From Rhizobacter koreensis (GTDB lineage Bacteria > Pseudomonadota > Gammaproteobacteria > Burkholderiales > Burkholderiaceae_C): a DNA stretch of 64,000 nt. Under the pieces are notes generated by a model. It had not been told where the DNA came from and ran no database searches. It was given only the letters and a program-made list of their open reading frames with translations. The translations under genes were made by a program, and so were the position numbers. Shown here piece after piece: positions 57,515 through 64,000 of the stretch (within the stretch, counting starts at the first letter, position 1; each line of letters starts with the position of its first letter). The stretch spans positions 558,001 through 622,000 of the forward strand of contig NZ_JABWMJ010000002.1 in assembly GCF_013366375.1 (NCBI RefSeq), written 5' to 3'.

Positions 57515-58362
57515 GCCGGCCCGCCGGGGGCCCGGGCGAGGCCTCGTCGCACCGCATGCCGCCGTTCGTCGCCGCGAGCGTCGCCTGCCACGTCGGGGCC
57601 GGTGCCGGCGCGCTCGCGTTCCCGGGGCAGTGGGAGTGGGCGGCCGGGGCGGTCGCGCTCAACCACGTCGCGCTGACCGCCGCCGGGCTGTGGCCGCGCT
57701 CGACCTGGCTCGGCCCGAACCTGCGTCGCCTGCCCGCCGCATCCGCCGAGCGCGGCGAGGTCGCGCTGACGATCGACGACGGCCCGGAGCCGGACGTCAC
57801 GCCGGCGGTGCTCGACCTGCTCGACCGGCACGGCGCGCGCGCCACGTTCTTCTGCATCGCCGACCGGGCGGCGCGCCACCCCGAGCTCTGCCGCGAGATC
57901 GTCGCGCGCGGCCATAGCGTGCAGAACCACAGCCAACGCCACGCGCACAACTTCTCGCTGCTCGGGCCGCGCGGCTTCGCGCGCGAGCTCGGCGCGGCGC
58001 AGGACACCGTCAGCGCCGTCACCGGCATCCGCCCGCGGTTCTTTCGCGCGCCGGCGGGCCTGCGCAACCCGCTGCTCGACCGCGAGCTGCGCCGCCTCGA
58101 TCTGCAGCTCGTCAGCTGGACGCGGCGCGGCTTCGACACCGTGCGCCACGAACCCGCACGCGTGCTGCAGACGCTGACGCGGGGCCTTGCCGCGGGCGAC
58201 ATCCTGCTGCTGCACGACGGCAATGCGGCGCGCGCGCCGAGCGGCCGGCCGGTGATCCTGGAAGTGCTGCCCGCGCTGCTCGAGCGCTGCGCCGCCGCCG
58301 GGCTGCACAGCGTGACGCTGCCCGAGGCGATCGACGGTCCGGCGACCGACGCGAACCGATGA
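57511..58362 (+). CDS. Polysaccharide deacetylase (NodB-fold) family protein
   Basis: 283-aa protein with two N-terminal hydrophobic stretches and a NodB homology domain from about residue 85. Catalytic motifs: TIDDGPEPDVT (Asp-Asp), NHSQRHAHN (HxxxH zinc ligands), FRAPAGLRNP (Arg), and DILLLHDG (His). It would deacetylate an N-acetylated sugar. Within the polyene locus it could act on a sugar that carries the pigment, but that is inference. The start GTG at 57511 overlaps the MMPL stop; the stop overlaps the next dehydratase (ATGA). Confidence 0.9.
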   Translation: MSRPAGGPGEASSHRMPPFVAASVACHVGAGAGALAFPGQWEWAAGAVALNHVALTAAGLWPRSTWLGPNLRRLPAASAERGEVALTIDDGPEPDVTPAVLDLLDRHGARATFFCIADRAARHPELCREIVARGHSVQNHSQRHAHNFSLLGPRGFARELGAAQDTVSAVTGIRPRFFRAPAGLRNPLLDRELRRLDLQLVSWTRRGFDTVRHEPARVLQTLTRGLAAGDILLLHDGNAARAPSGRPVILEVLPALLERCAAAGLHSVTLPEAIDGPATDANR

Positions 58363-58856
58363 ACGAACACCTCGACCACGCCGCGATCGAGCGGCTGATC
58401 CCGCACCGCGGTCCGATGTGCCTGCTCGATCGCCTCGAGAGCTGGGACGCGACGCGCATCGTCTGCGTCGCGACCAACCACCGCGACCCGCGCCACCCGC
58501 TGCGCACGCGCAGCGGCCTGCTGGCGAGCGCGACGATCGAATACGCGGCGCAGGCGATGGCGCTGCACGGCGCGCTGCTCGGCCGCGCGGCGGGCGTCGA
58601 GCCTTCCGCCGGCTATCTGGCGAGCGCGCGCGGCGTGGTGCTGGCACGCTGGCGGCTCGACGATCTGCCGGCGGGCACCGACGCGGCCGAGGGCGCAGCC
58701 GACGCGTTCCCGCCGGACGCCTTGCGCATCGAAGCCACGCGCCAGGCCGGCGACGCGCGCCAGATCCTCTACGCATTCGACGTCACGCACCGCGGCAGCG
58801 CGGTCGCGAGCGGGCGCGCCGCCGTCGTCCTCAACACCTCGATCGAACCCCGATGA
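58359..58856 (+). CDS. Hotdog-fold 3-hydroxyacyl-ACP dehydratase (second)
   Basis: 165-aa protein related to ApeP-type dehydratases. It opens AAIERLIPHRGPMCLLDRLESWD, and the hotdog central helix is TIEYAAQAMALHGALLG, with Glu in the position of the active residue. The family is short, and length agrees. It would act with the ketoreductase below in repeated elongation cycles. ATGA overlaps join it to the deacetylase before and the SDR after. Confidence 0.85.
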   Translation: MNEHLDHAAIERLIPHRGPMCLLDRLESWDATRIVCVATNHRDPRHPLRTRSGLLASATIEYAAQAMALHGALLGRAAGVEPSAGYLASARGVVLARWRLDDLPAGTDAAEGAADAFPPDALRIEATRQAGDARQILYAFDVTHRGSAVASGRAAVVLNTSIEPR

Positions 58857-59587
58857 AAGCTTCCACTCCGCGGCGGGCCCTCGTCACCGGCGCCAGCGGC
58901 GCTCTTGGCCGCGCCATCGCCGAGCGCCTGGCGCACAACGGAGCCCACGTCGTCGTGCATGCCAACCGGCGTCTCGAGCAGGCCGTCGAGGTCGCCGACG
59001 CGATCCGCGCCGCAGGCGGCAGCGCCGAGGCGATCGCGTTCGACGTCACCGACGCGGCGGCGACGCACGCCGCCTGCACCCGGCTGCTGGCCGGCGGTTC
59101 GGTGCAGATCGTCGTCAACAACGCCGGGCTGCACGACGACGCGGTGTTCCCGGCGATGCGCGCCGAACAGTGGAGCCGGGTGATCGACGTGTCGCTCAAC
59201 GGCTTCTTCCACGTCACCCAGCCGCTGATGATGGCGATGATCCGCTCGCGCTGGGGCCGCATCGTCAACGTGTCGTCGGTCGCGGCGCTCACCGGCAACC
59301 GCGGCCAGGTGAACTACGCGGCGGCCAAGGGCGCGCTCAACAGCGCGACCAAGGCGCTCGCGCTCGAGGTGGCGAGCCGCGGCATCACCGTGAACGCGGT
59401 GGCGCCCGGGATCATCGCCTCCGGGATGGCGGATGCCGCGTTCGACGCCGCCGCGATCGAGCGCATCGTGCCGATGAAGCGCGCCGGCCGCGCCGACGAG
59501 GTCGCGGCGCTGGTCGGATTCCTCGCCTCCGACGACGCTGGCTACATCAGCGGGCAGGTGATCTCGATCAACGGCGCGATGATCTGA
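58853..59587 (+). CDS. FabG-like 3-oxoacyl-ACP reductase
   Basis: 244-aa classical SDR. It has TGASGALGRAIAERL (cofactor loop), NNAG in IVVNNAGLHDD, catalytic Ser in NVSSVAALTGN, and YAAAK. VNAVAPGII follows, and the C-terminus ISINGAMI is FabG-like. HANRR after beta-2 indicates NADPH. In the APE pathway ApeQ does this ketoreduction. It is the last gene of the overlapping plus-strand run; 71 bases follow before a new gene. Confidence 0.92.
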   Translation: MKASTPRRALVTGASGALGRAIAERLAHNGAHVVVHANRRLEQAVEVADAIRAAGGSAEAIAFDVTDAAATHAACTRLLAGGSVQIVVNNAGLHDDAVFPAMRAEQWSRVIDVSLNGFFHVTQPLMMAMIRSRWGRIVNVSSVAALTGNRGQVNYAAAKGALNSATKALALEVASRGITVNAVAPGIIASGMADAAFDAAAIERIVPMKRAGRADEVAALVGFLASDDAGYISGQVISINGAMI

Positions 59588-59658
59588 GCGCGCGCGACGC
59601 CGGTCCGTCGATTGCCCATGGTCTCCGCGACACCGCACCGTCGCGATCGGAGACACCC

Positions 59659-60282
59659 ATGAGCCTCAGGAATTTCACGCTGGCGCTCGGCGCCGCGTAC
59701 CTCGCTGCCAACGTCCTTCTGAAGAAGCGACGTCAGAGCGACGGTGCTGCCGGTGAGGCCGGCGACGCGAGCGACAATCTCTTCGCCGGCGGCGAGGACC
59801 GCGCGCGTCGGCGTGGCGCGGCTGGCGGCGCGATGGCGCCGACGTCGCCGCTCGAAAGCGGCGCCACCGCGGGGCCGGCGGCGGCCAGCGCCGCGCCCGC
59901 GGTGAAGTCGCCCGGCGAATCGGGCGGCAGCCGGAGCGGCGAAGCCGGCGGGTCGCTCACCGGGTCGAGCGGCCCGACGGGCGCGATGACCGGCTCGGTC
60001 GGGGCGCACCCCGACCCGCTCGCGTCGGCCGCCGGTCGCGGCGAGTCGGGCGGCGCCGCAAGCGGCAACGACAGCGGCGTCGCACGCACGGCGGTGCCGG
60101 GTGGCGAGACGGCGGCAACCGGCCTGTCGGGCGTCGGGCTCGGCTCGCCGAACCCGGCCGAACGCCTCAACCAGACTGGCGCCGCCGGCGGCACGGGCAG
60201 CGACAACCTGTTTGACTCCAACTCGCAGGAGGGCTCGGAGCCCAAGGCGCCGGGGCTGCCGGACCTGATGCGGGGCGCCTGA
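59659..60282 (+). CDS. Hypothetical low-complexity protein with N-terminal membrane segment
   Basis: 207 aa. Residues 1-25 contain a short hydrophobic segment (FTLALGAAYLAANVLL) followed by KKRRQ, a membrane-anchor layout with the rest cytoplasmic. The remainder is Gly/Ser/Ala-rich without repeats of fixed length, but a DNLF motif occurs twice (near 39 and 185). No family recognised. The plausible RBS (GGAGAC) and lack of a better frame support coding, but low complexity makes the gene model less certain. It follows the ketoreductase but lacks the usual overlap. Confidence 0.55.
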   Translation: MSLRNFTLALGAAYLAANVLLKKRRQSDGAAGEAGDASDNLFAGGEDRARRRGAAGGAMAPTSPLESGATAGPAAASAAPAVKSPGESGGSRSGEAGGSLTGSSGPTGAMTGSVGAHPDPLASAAGRGESGGAASGNDSGVARTAVPGGETAATGLSGVGLGSPNPAERLNQTGAAGGTGSDNLFDSNSQEGSEPKAPGLPDLMRGA

Positions 60283-60375
60283 GGCCGAGGCGCCGAACAC
60301 GCCAGCGCATCGGCGGGCACCACGGTTGCCGAGCCACCACACCGGGCGCGACGGCGCCGCAGCACAGGAGAAGCG

Positions 60376-60888
60376 ATGAGCAACGCAGCAGGGGGCGGTA
60401 CGCCCGAGAACCAGCGCGATCAGGAGACCCAAGGCGGCGTCGCGCCCAAGACCTACGACGGCAAGAGTGGTGGCGAGGCGCGGCCGGGGAACGGCGGGGG
60501 CTCCGGCAGCAGCGGCGGCCAAGCTGGCAGCCAGAGCGGCAGCGGCGGCGGCGTGTCCAACTACGGCGGCGCCGATCCGCAGCAGGCGACCGACGCCCGC
60601 ACCGACGCCTCGCGTGGCACCACCGGCCGGATGGCGCAGAGCGGCGGCGATGCCTCGGCTGACAATCGTGCCGGTCAGGCGGTCGGCGAAGGCATGGGAT
60701 CGCGCGCCGGCAGCACGCTTGGCTCGCAGAGCGAGCGCACCGGCATGGCCGACGGTCAGCCGTCCGGGTCGTCGCAGGGGCTCACCGGCGCCCAAGGCAG
60801 CGGCGGTGGCGCCGATCGGCCGCCACCGGGCACCGGCAACCCGCCGCCGCGCGGCAGCGGTGGCCAGACCGGCAGCGGCGCGGGCTGA
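60376..60888 (+). CDS. Hypothetical Gly/Ser-rich hydrophilic protein
   Basis: 170 aa, extremely hydrophilic and rich in Gly, Ser, Gln and Asp, with no hydrophobic segment or signal peptide. Sequences of the type GGGSGSSGGQAGSQSGSGGG dominate. It is likely disordered, perhaps a desiccation- or stress-related protein. A clear Shine-Dalgarno (ACAGGAGAAG) precedes the ATG, which supports translation. No homology recognised. It follows the previous low-complexity gene by 93 bases and is convergent with the glycosyltransferase across 188 bases in which I see no gene. Confidence 0.55.
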   Translation: MSNAAGGGTPENQRDQETQGGVAPKTYDGKSGGEARPGNGGGSGSSGGQAGSQSGSGGGVSNYGGADPQQATDARTDASRGTTGRMAQSGGDASADNRAGQAVGEGMGSRAGSTLGSQSERTGMADGQPSGSSQGLTGAQGSGGGADRPPPGTGNPPPRGSGGQTGSGAG

Positions 60889-61076
60889 CCTGGCTGGCGC
60901 GGGACGCCTGCCGGACCTCACCTCGCTGACTGAAGCGCCCGAGCTCTCGCACGGGAACGCCGTCAGCGGCCCGCGGCAGCGCGCGTCGAGGCAAGCCGTT
61001 ACCGATCGGCGCCCAAGTCCAGGTTCGAGGCGGGCCGGGATTCGGCCGGAGGCCTGGCGCGCCGCGCCCGTCCGGG

Positions 61077-61886
61077 TCAGCGCCCGCCGGGCCGCCGGCG
61101 ACCGGATCGGCGGCGCAGGTCGAAGGGCGGCCGGCCGCTGGCGCGCCTGAGCAGCAGCAGCGGCAGCCGCACTAGGAACCCGCCCATCAGCCGCAGATGC
61201 ATCCAGCTCAGCAGCGCGTTGTCGCGGCCGTAGCGGAAGTGCGAGACGCCGCCCTCGTCGTGTCGCAGGTACTTGACCGGCGCAGCGATGTTGAGCGGCG
61301 AGACGCCGCGCCAGGCGAGCCGCACGACCGCCTCGGTGTCGAAGTCGAAACGGCGCATCCAGCGCTGGCCTTCCATGACCGCGATCAGCGGCGCGATCGG
61401 GTAGACGCGAAAGCCGTAGAGCGAATCGTCGATGCCGGCGCCGAGGGTCTCGAGGTTGGTCCAGGCGTTCGAGATGCGACGTCCGCGCACCCGTAGCAGC
61501 GGGGCCGAAGCGTCGAACACCGGTCGGCCGAGCACCATGGCGTGCGGAAGACGCTGCGACTCGGCCATGAACGGCCCGATCAGGTCGGCCGGGTGCTGCC
61601 CGTCCGAGTCCATCGTGAGCGCGTGCGTGAAACCTGAGGCGTGCGCGGCGCGCAGCGCGTGCAGCACCGCCGCACCCTTGCCGCAGTTGGTCGGCAGCAC
61701 CATCACGTGCAGCGCCGGGTCGTCGAGCGCCATCTGCTGCAGGCCTTCGGCGGTGCCGTCGGTGCTGCCGTCGACCACCACCCAGACCGGCGCCCACGCT
61801 GCCCGTGCCGCGCGCACCGTGGCGTAGACCGTGGCGCCGGTGTTGTAGCTCGGGATGATGACGAGGTGGGTCGGCGACGGCGTCAA
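61077..61886 (-). CDS. Family 2 glycosyltransferase
   Basis: 269-aa GT-A type glycosyltransferase. VIIPSYNTG at the start of the fold, VVVDGSTDGTAEGL for the nucleotide-sugar site, and TMDSDGQHP containing the DxD-like metal site are clear. The C-terminal part holds WRGVSPLNIAAPVKYLRHDEGGVSHFRYGRDN and a single hydrophobic stretch, resembling dolichol-phosphate-mannose-synthase-like proteins. The start is TTG at 61886, overlapping the upstream acyltransferase stop (TTGA), since no ATG precedes the first strand. In APE and xanthomonadin loci a GT2/acyltransferase pair or fusion decorates the pigment. Confidence 0.85.
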   Translation of the reverse strand: MTPSPTHLVIIPSYNTGATVYATVRAARAAWAPVWVVVDGSTDGTAEGLQQMALDDPALHVMVLPTNCGKGAAVLHALRAAHASGFTHALTMDSDGQHPADLIGPFMAESQRLPHAMVLGRPVFDASAPLLRVRGRRISNAWTNLETLGAGIDDSLYGFRVYPIAPLIAVMEGQRWMRRFDFDTEAVVRLAWRGVSPLNIAAPVKYLRHDEGGVSHFRYGRDNALLSWMHLRLMGGFLVRLPLLLLRRASGRPPFDLRRRSGRRRPGGR

Positions 61887-62623
61887 GACCGCAGCTCCGC
61901 CGCGAAGTAGGCCTCGAGGCGCGCCAGCGTCGCCCGGTGATCGGCGTCCGGCATGAAGCGCTCGCCGAGGCGCGCGCGCACGACGATCGGCACCGGCGGC
62001 ACGCGCAGCAGCGGCCAACCCTTGCGCAGGTACGGCGAGTCGGTTTCGATGATCACGGTCTGGATCGGCACCTGCGCGAGCTGCGCGATGCGGGTGATGC
62101 CGGGCCGGAACGGGTCGATCGGGCCGCTCACGGTGCGCGTGCCCTCCGGGAACAGCACCAGCTGGCCGCCCTCGCGCAGGGTCGCGGCGGCGTCGCGGAT
62201 GAGCGCGCGCGGCGAGTCGTTGCAGATGTAGCGCGCGAGGCGCGCGCCCGCGCCGAGAAAGACGTTGCGCATCAGCTCGGCCTTCATGACGCAGACGCCG
62301 CGCGGCAGCCGCGCCGTCAGGATCACGGCGTCGAGCATGCTCGGGTGGTTCGCCGCGACGATGAGGCCGCCGGGCTCGTCGCACAGCGCGTCGAGCGCGC
62401 CCGAGTCGACGCGCATCATGCCGAGCGCCTGCGCGCTCGCGATGAACGAGCGGAACACCCACGAGATGCCGGCGCGTCCGACCGCGCTGCCGCGGCGCCG
62501 GCTGAGGAGGGCCTGCAGCAGCGGCGAGACGAGGTCCCACGCCAGCATCGTCACGCCGAGCTGAACGATCAGCGCGGCGAACAGCAGACGATGGTGGAGA
62601 CGGGGCGGCCGCACCGCGGTCAC
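61883..62623 (-). CDS. PlsC-type 1-acyl-glycerol-3-phosphate acyltransferase-like protein
   Basis: 246-aa membrane-associated acyltransferase. Hydrophobic N-terminus (about 11-38). Catalytic motif I is NHPSMLD (HxxxxD), motif III LFPEGTR, and a motif-IV-like VPIQTVIIE follows. The start is GTG at 62623. It overlaps the downstream glycosyltransferase gene by 4 bases. In related loci this acts with the glycosyltransferase to place the polyene on a lipid or sugar. It lies 19 bases downstream of the halogenase-like gene, so the three minus-strand genes form one unit. Confidence 0.88.
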   Translation of the reverse strand: MTAVRPPRLHHRLLFAALIVQLGVTMLAWDLVSPLLQALLSRRRGSAVGRAGISWVFRSFIASAQALGMMRVDSGALDALCDEPGGLIVAANHPSMLDAVILTARLPRGVCVMKAELMRNVFLGAGARLARYICNDSPRALIRDAAATLREGGQLVLFPEGTRTVSGPIDPFRPGITRIAQLAQVPIQTVIIETDSPYLRKGWPLLRVPPVPIVVRARLGERFMPDADHRATLARLEAYFAAELRS

Positions 62624-62642
62624 CCGGCCGACGCTCGGGCGC

Positions 62643-63980
62643 TCAGGAGGCGGGAGCGCCGACGTCGCGGATGTTGAAGCGGCGCCGCTGCCAGGCGTCC
62701 CAGGTTCGCCGGGGATTGCCGATCGAGACGAGGTAATAGAGCACCTTCAGGACAAAAATCGACAGCCAGATCGGCGTCTTGCCGTAGATGTCGCCGGCGA
62801 GCAGCGAGATGAGCGCTTCCTTGACGCGGAAGGGGTTCTGAGGCGACATGAAGAACTCGCGCATCGTCGGGTTGGTGACCCGAAAGATGAACCACGAGAA
62901 CTCGCGCGGGCCGTGACGCGCCAGGCGGTTGAAGCGGCGCCGTGCGGCCGCCGCCTCAGCCGGCCGCTCGAGCGTGGTCTCGACCACCTGGACGGCCTCG
63001 AACGCGGTCTGCATCGCGATCAGCACGCCCGACGAGAACACCGGGTCGACGAACGCGTAGGCGTCGCCGAGCATCACGTAGCGCTCGCCGCTGCTGCGCG
63101 AGCTGGAATACGAGTAGTTGCCCGTGGCGTGCACTTCCGACACCAGCGTCGCGCCCCGCATGCGGGCGGCGAGCTTCGGGCAGAGCGCGATCGTGTCCAT
63201 GAAGAAGTCGGTGAGAGGCTTCTTGCGCGTCTTGAGGTAGTGCGGCCAGCACACCGCACCGACGCTGGTCACGCCGTCGGCCAGCGGGATGAACCAGAAC
63301 CAGCCGTGCTCGAACCAGTAGATCTGGATGTTGCCCTCGCGCTTGCCGAGCGAGCGCTCGACCCCGGTGAAGTGCGCGTAGAGCGCCGAGCTGTTGTGGC
63401 GCGGGTTCTTCTCCTTGCAGCGGAACTGGTTCGCGAGCAGCGTGTCGCGCCCGGAGGCGTCGACCACGTAACGCACGCGCCAGGTCTCCCGGGTGCCGTC
63501 GGCGGCATCGACCTGCACGGTCGCGCCGGCGTCGTCGAACTCGACCTGGCGCACCCGGGTGCCTTCGAGCGTGCGCGCACCCTTGGCGGCGGCGTTGCGG
63601 AACAGCAGCTCGTCGAGCTGCGAGCGGCGCACCTGCCAGGCGTACGGCATCGACTTGTCGTGGGCCTCGGCGAACTCGATCGCCGACTCGTGGTCGTGGG
63701 TCGGCGAGACGAACTCGGCGCCCCACTTGCGCATGCCGATCGCCTCGACCTGTTCGCGCACGCCGAGGCGCTCGAACAAGGTGACGTTGGCCGGCAGCAG
63801 CGACTCGCCAATGTGGAAGCGCGGGTGCTGCGCCTTCTCCATCACGACGACGTCGCGGCCACGCTCGGCGAGCAGCGCGGCGATCGTCGAGCCGGCGGGA
63901 CCGCCTCCGATGACGAGCACGTCGCAGGTCTTCACGGCGGTCGCGGGCGGGAGGTCGGTCTGGGTCGGCCGGCTCTGCAT
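62643..63980 (-). CDS. Flavin-dependent halogenase-like FAD oxidoreductase
   Basis: 445-aa class A flavoprotein. FAD-binding GGGPAGS is at 25-31 and FAD-ribose region GDAYAFVDP at 305-313. Halogenase features: HIGESLLP (56-63) followed by a candidate catalytic lysine K85 in IGMRKWGAEF; WFWFIP at 227-232, matching the halogenase WxWxIP; and FVDPVFSSG (310-318), matching the Fx.Px.SxG motif of active flavin-dependent halogenases. Xanthomonadins are brominated aryl polyenes, so bromination or chlorination of the polyene head is the natural guess. No flavin reductase is adjacent. Only 20 bases upstream of the start are visible. Confidence 0.82.
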   Translation of the reverse strand: MQSRPTQTDLPPATAVKTCDVLVIGGGPAGSTIAALLAERGRDVVVMEKAQHPRFHIGESLLPANVTLFERLGVREQVEAIGMRKWGAEFVSPTHDHESAIEFAEAHDKSMPYAWQVRRSQLDELLFRNAAAKGARTLEGTRVRQVEFDDAGATVQVDAADGTRETWRVRYVVDASGRDTLLANQFRCKEKNPRHNSSALYAHFTGVERSLGKREGNIQIYWFEHGWFWFIPLADGVTSVGAVCWPHYLKTRKKPLTDFFMDTIALCPKLAARMRGATLVSEVHATGNYSYSSSRSSGERYVMLGDAYAFVDPVFSSGVLIAMQTAFEAVQVVETTLERPAEAAAARRRFNRLARHGPREFSWFIFRVTNPTMREFFMSPQNPFRVKEALISLLAGDIYGKTPIWLSIFVLKVLYYLVSIGNPRRTWDAWQRRRFNIRDVGAPAS

Positions 63981-64000
63981 CGGCGCTCCTGGCTACGGTC

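Overview
The window is a very GC-rich stretch (roughly 70 percent by eye, with strong G/C bias at third codon positions) of what looks like a betaproteobacterial chromosome, most likely order Burkholderiales. That placement is an inference. It rests on the block polA / DUF2782 / thrB / BPSS1780-type membrane protein, on an orphan Bug (TctC) binding protein, and on a CzcE-type copper-binding domain. Genes are densely packed, and many share 4-base start/stop overlaps (ATGA, GTGA, TTGA). I see no insertion sequence, phage gene, CRISPR array, rRNA or replication origin.

Layout. 1-6.6 kb: a ZIP metal transporter cut by the window edge, a short Ppx/GppA phosphatase, then a three-gene unit (haem-oxygenase-like diiron protein, HemK-like methyltransferase, cyanophycin-synthetase-like Mur ligase without its ATP-grasp domain) that looks like an uncharacterised small-molecule or peptide-modifying pathway. 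6.6-12.5 kb: polA (minus), DUF2782, thrB, a membrane protein and an SDR. 12.6-18 kb: a ParA-like ATPase, a small lipoprotein and a PhoD phosphatase in overlapping order, then a YflT-like protein and an OPT-family transporter on the minus strand. 18.1-25.6 kb: two RDD proteins and a tightly overlapping SpoIIM / membrane protein / DUF4129 / DUF4350 / MoxR / DUF58 operon. 25.6-29.4 kb: a periplasmic CPG2-like peptidase, a TIR - membrane helix - Pro/Ala linker - CzcE fusion, and a VIT-type Fe/Mn transporter. 29.5-42.9 kb: mostly housekeeping genes (uvrD, an MFS pump, guaC, valS, galU, tusA-like, NUDIX, cysM, acyltransferase). A 576-base gap holds an inverted pair of ~100-base repeats before valS. 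42.9-50.3 kb: tRNA-Leu(CAA), a rhomboid protease, an inactive-looking S1C protease, a GhrA-like reductase, an epimerase, a [2Fe-2S]/FNR reductase, and a CsgG/SH3 protein coupled to a Bug receptor.

50.5-64 kb: an aryl-polyene or xanthomonadin-like locus. It has an acyl carrier protein, a membrane protein, an AMP-ligase, two hotdog dehydratases, a ketoreductase, an acyltransferase, a LolA-like carrier, an MMPL exporter and a polysaccharide deacetylase on the plus strand. Facing them on the minus strand are a family-2 glycosyltransferase, a PlsC-type acyltransferase and a flavin-dependent halogenase-like enzyme. No ketosynthase is visible, so it must lie outside the window or elsewhere in the genome. 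Two Gly/Ser-rich proteins of unknown function sit between the two arms.

The candidates for something undescribed are, in order: the TIR-CzcE transmembrane fusion, the HDO / methyltransferase / truncated CphA-like ligase unit, and the halogenase-bearing polyene locus.
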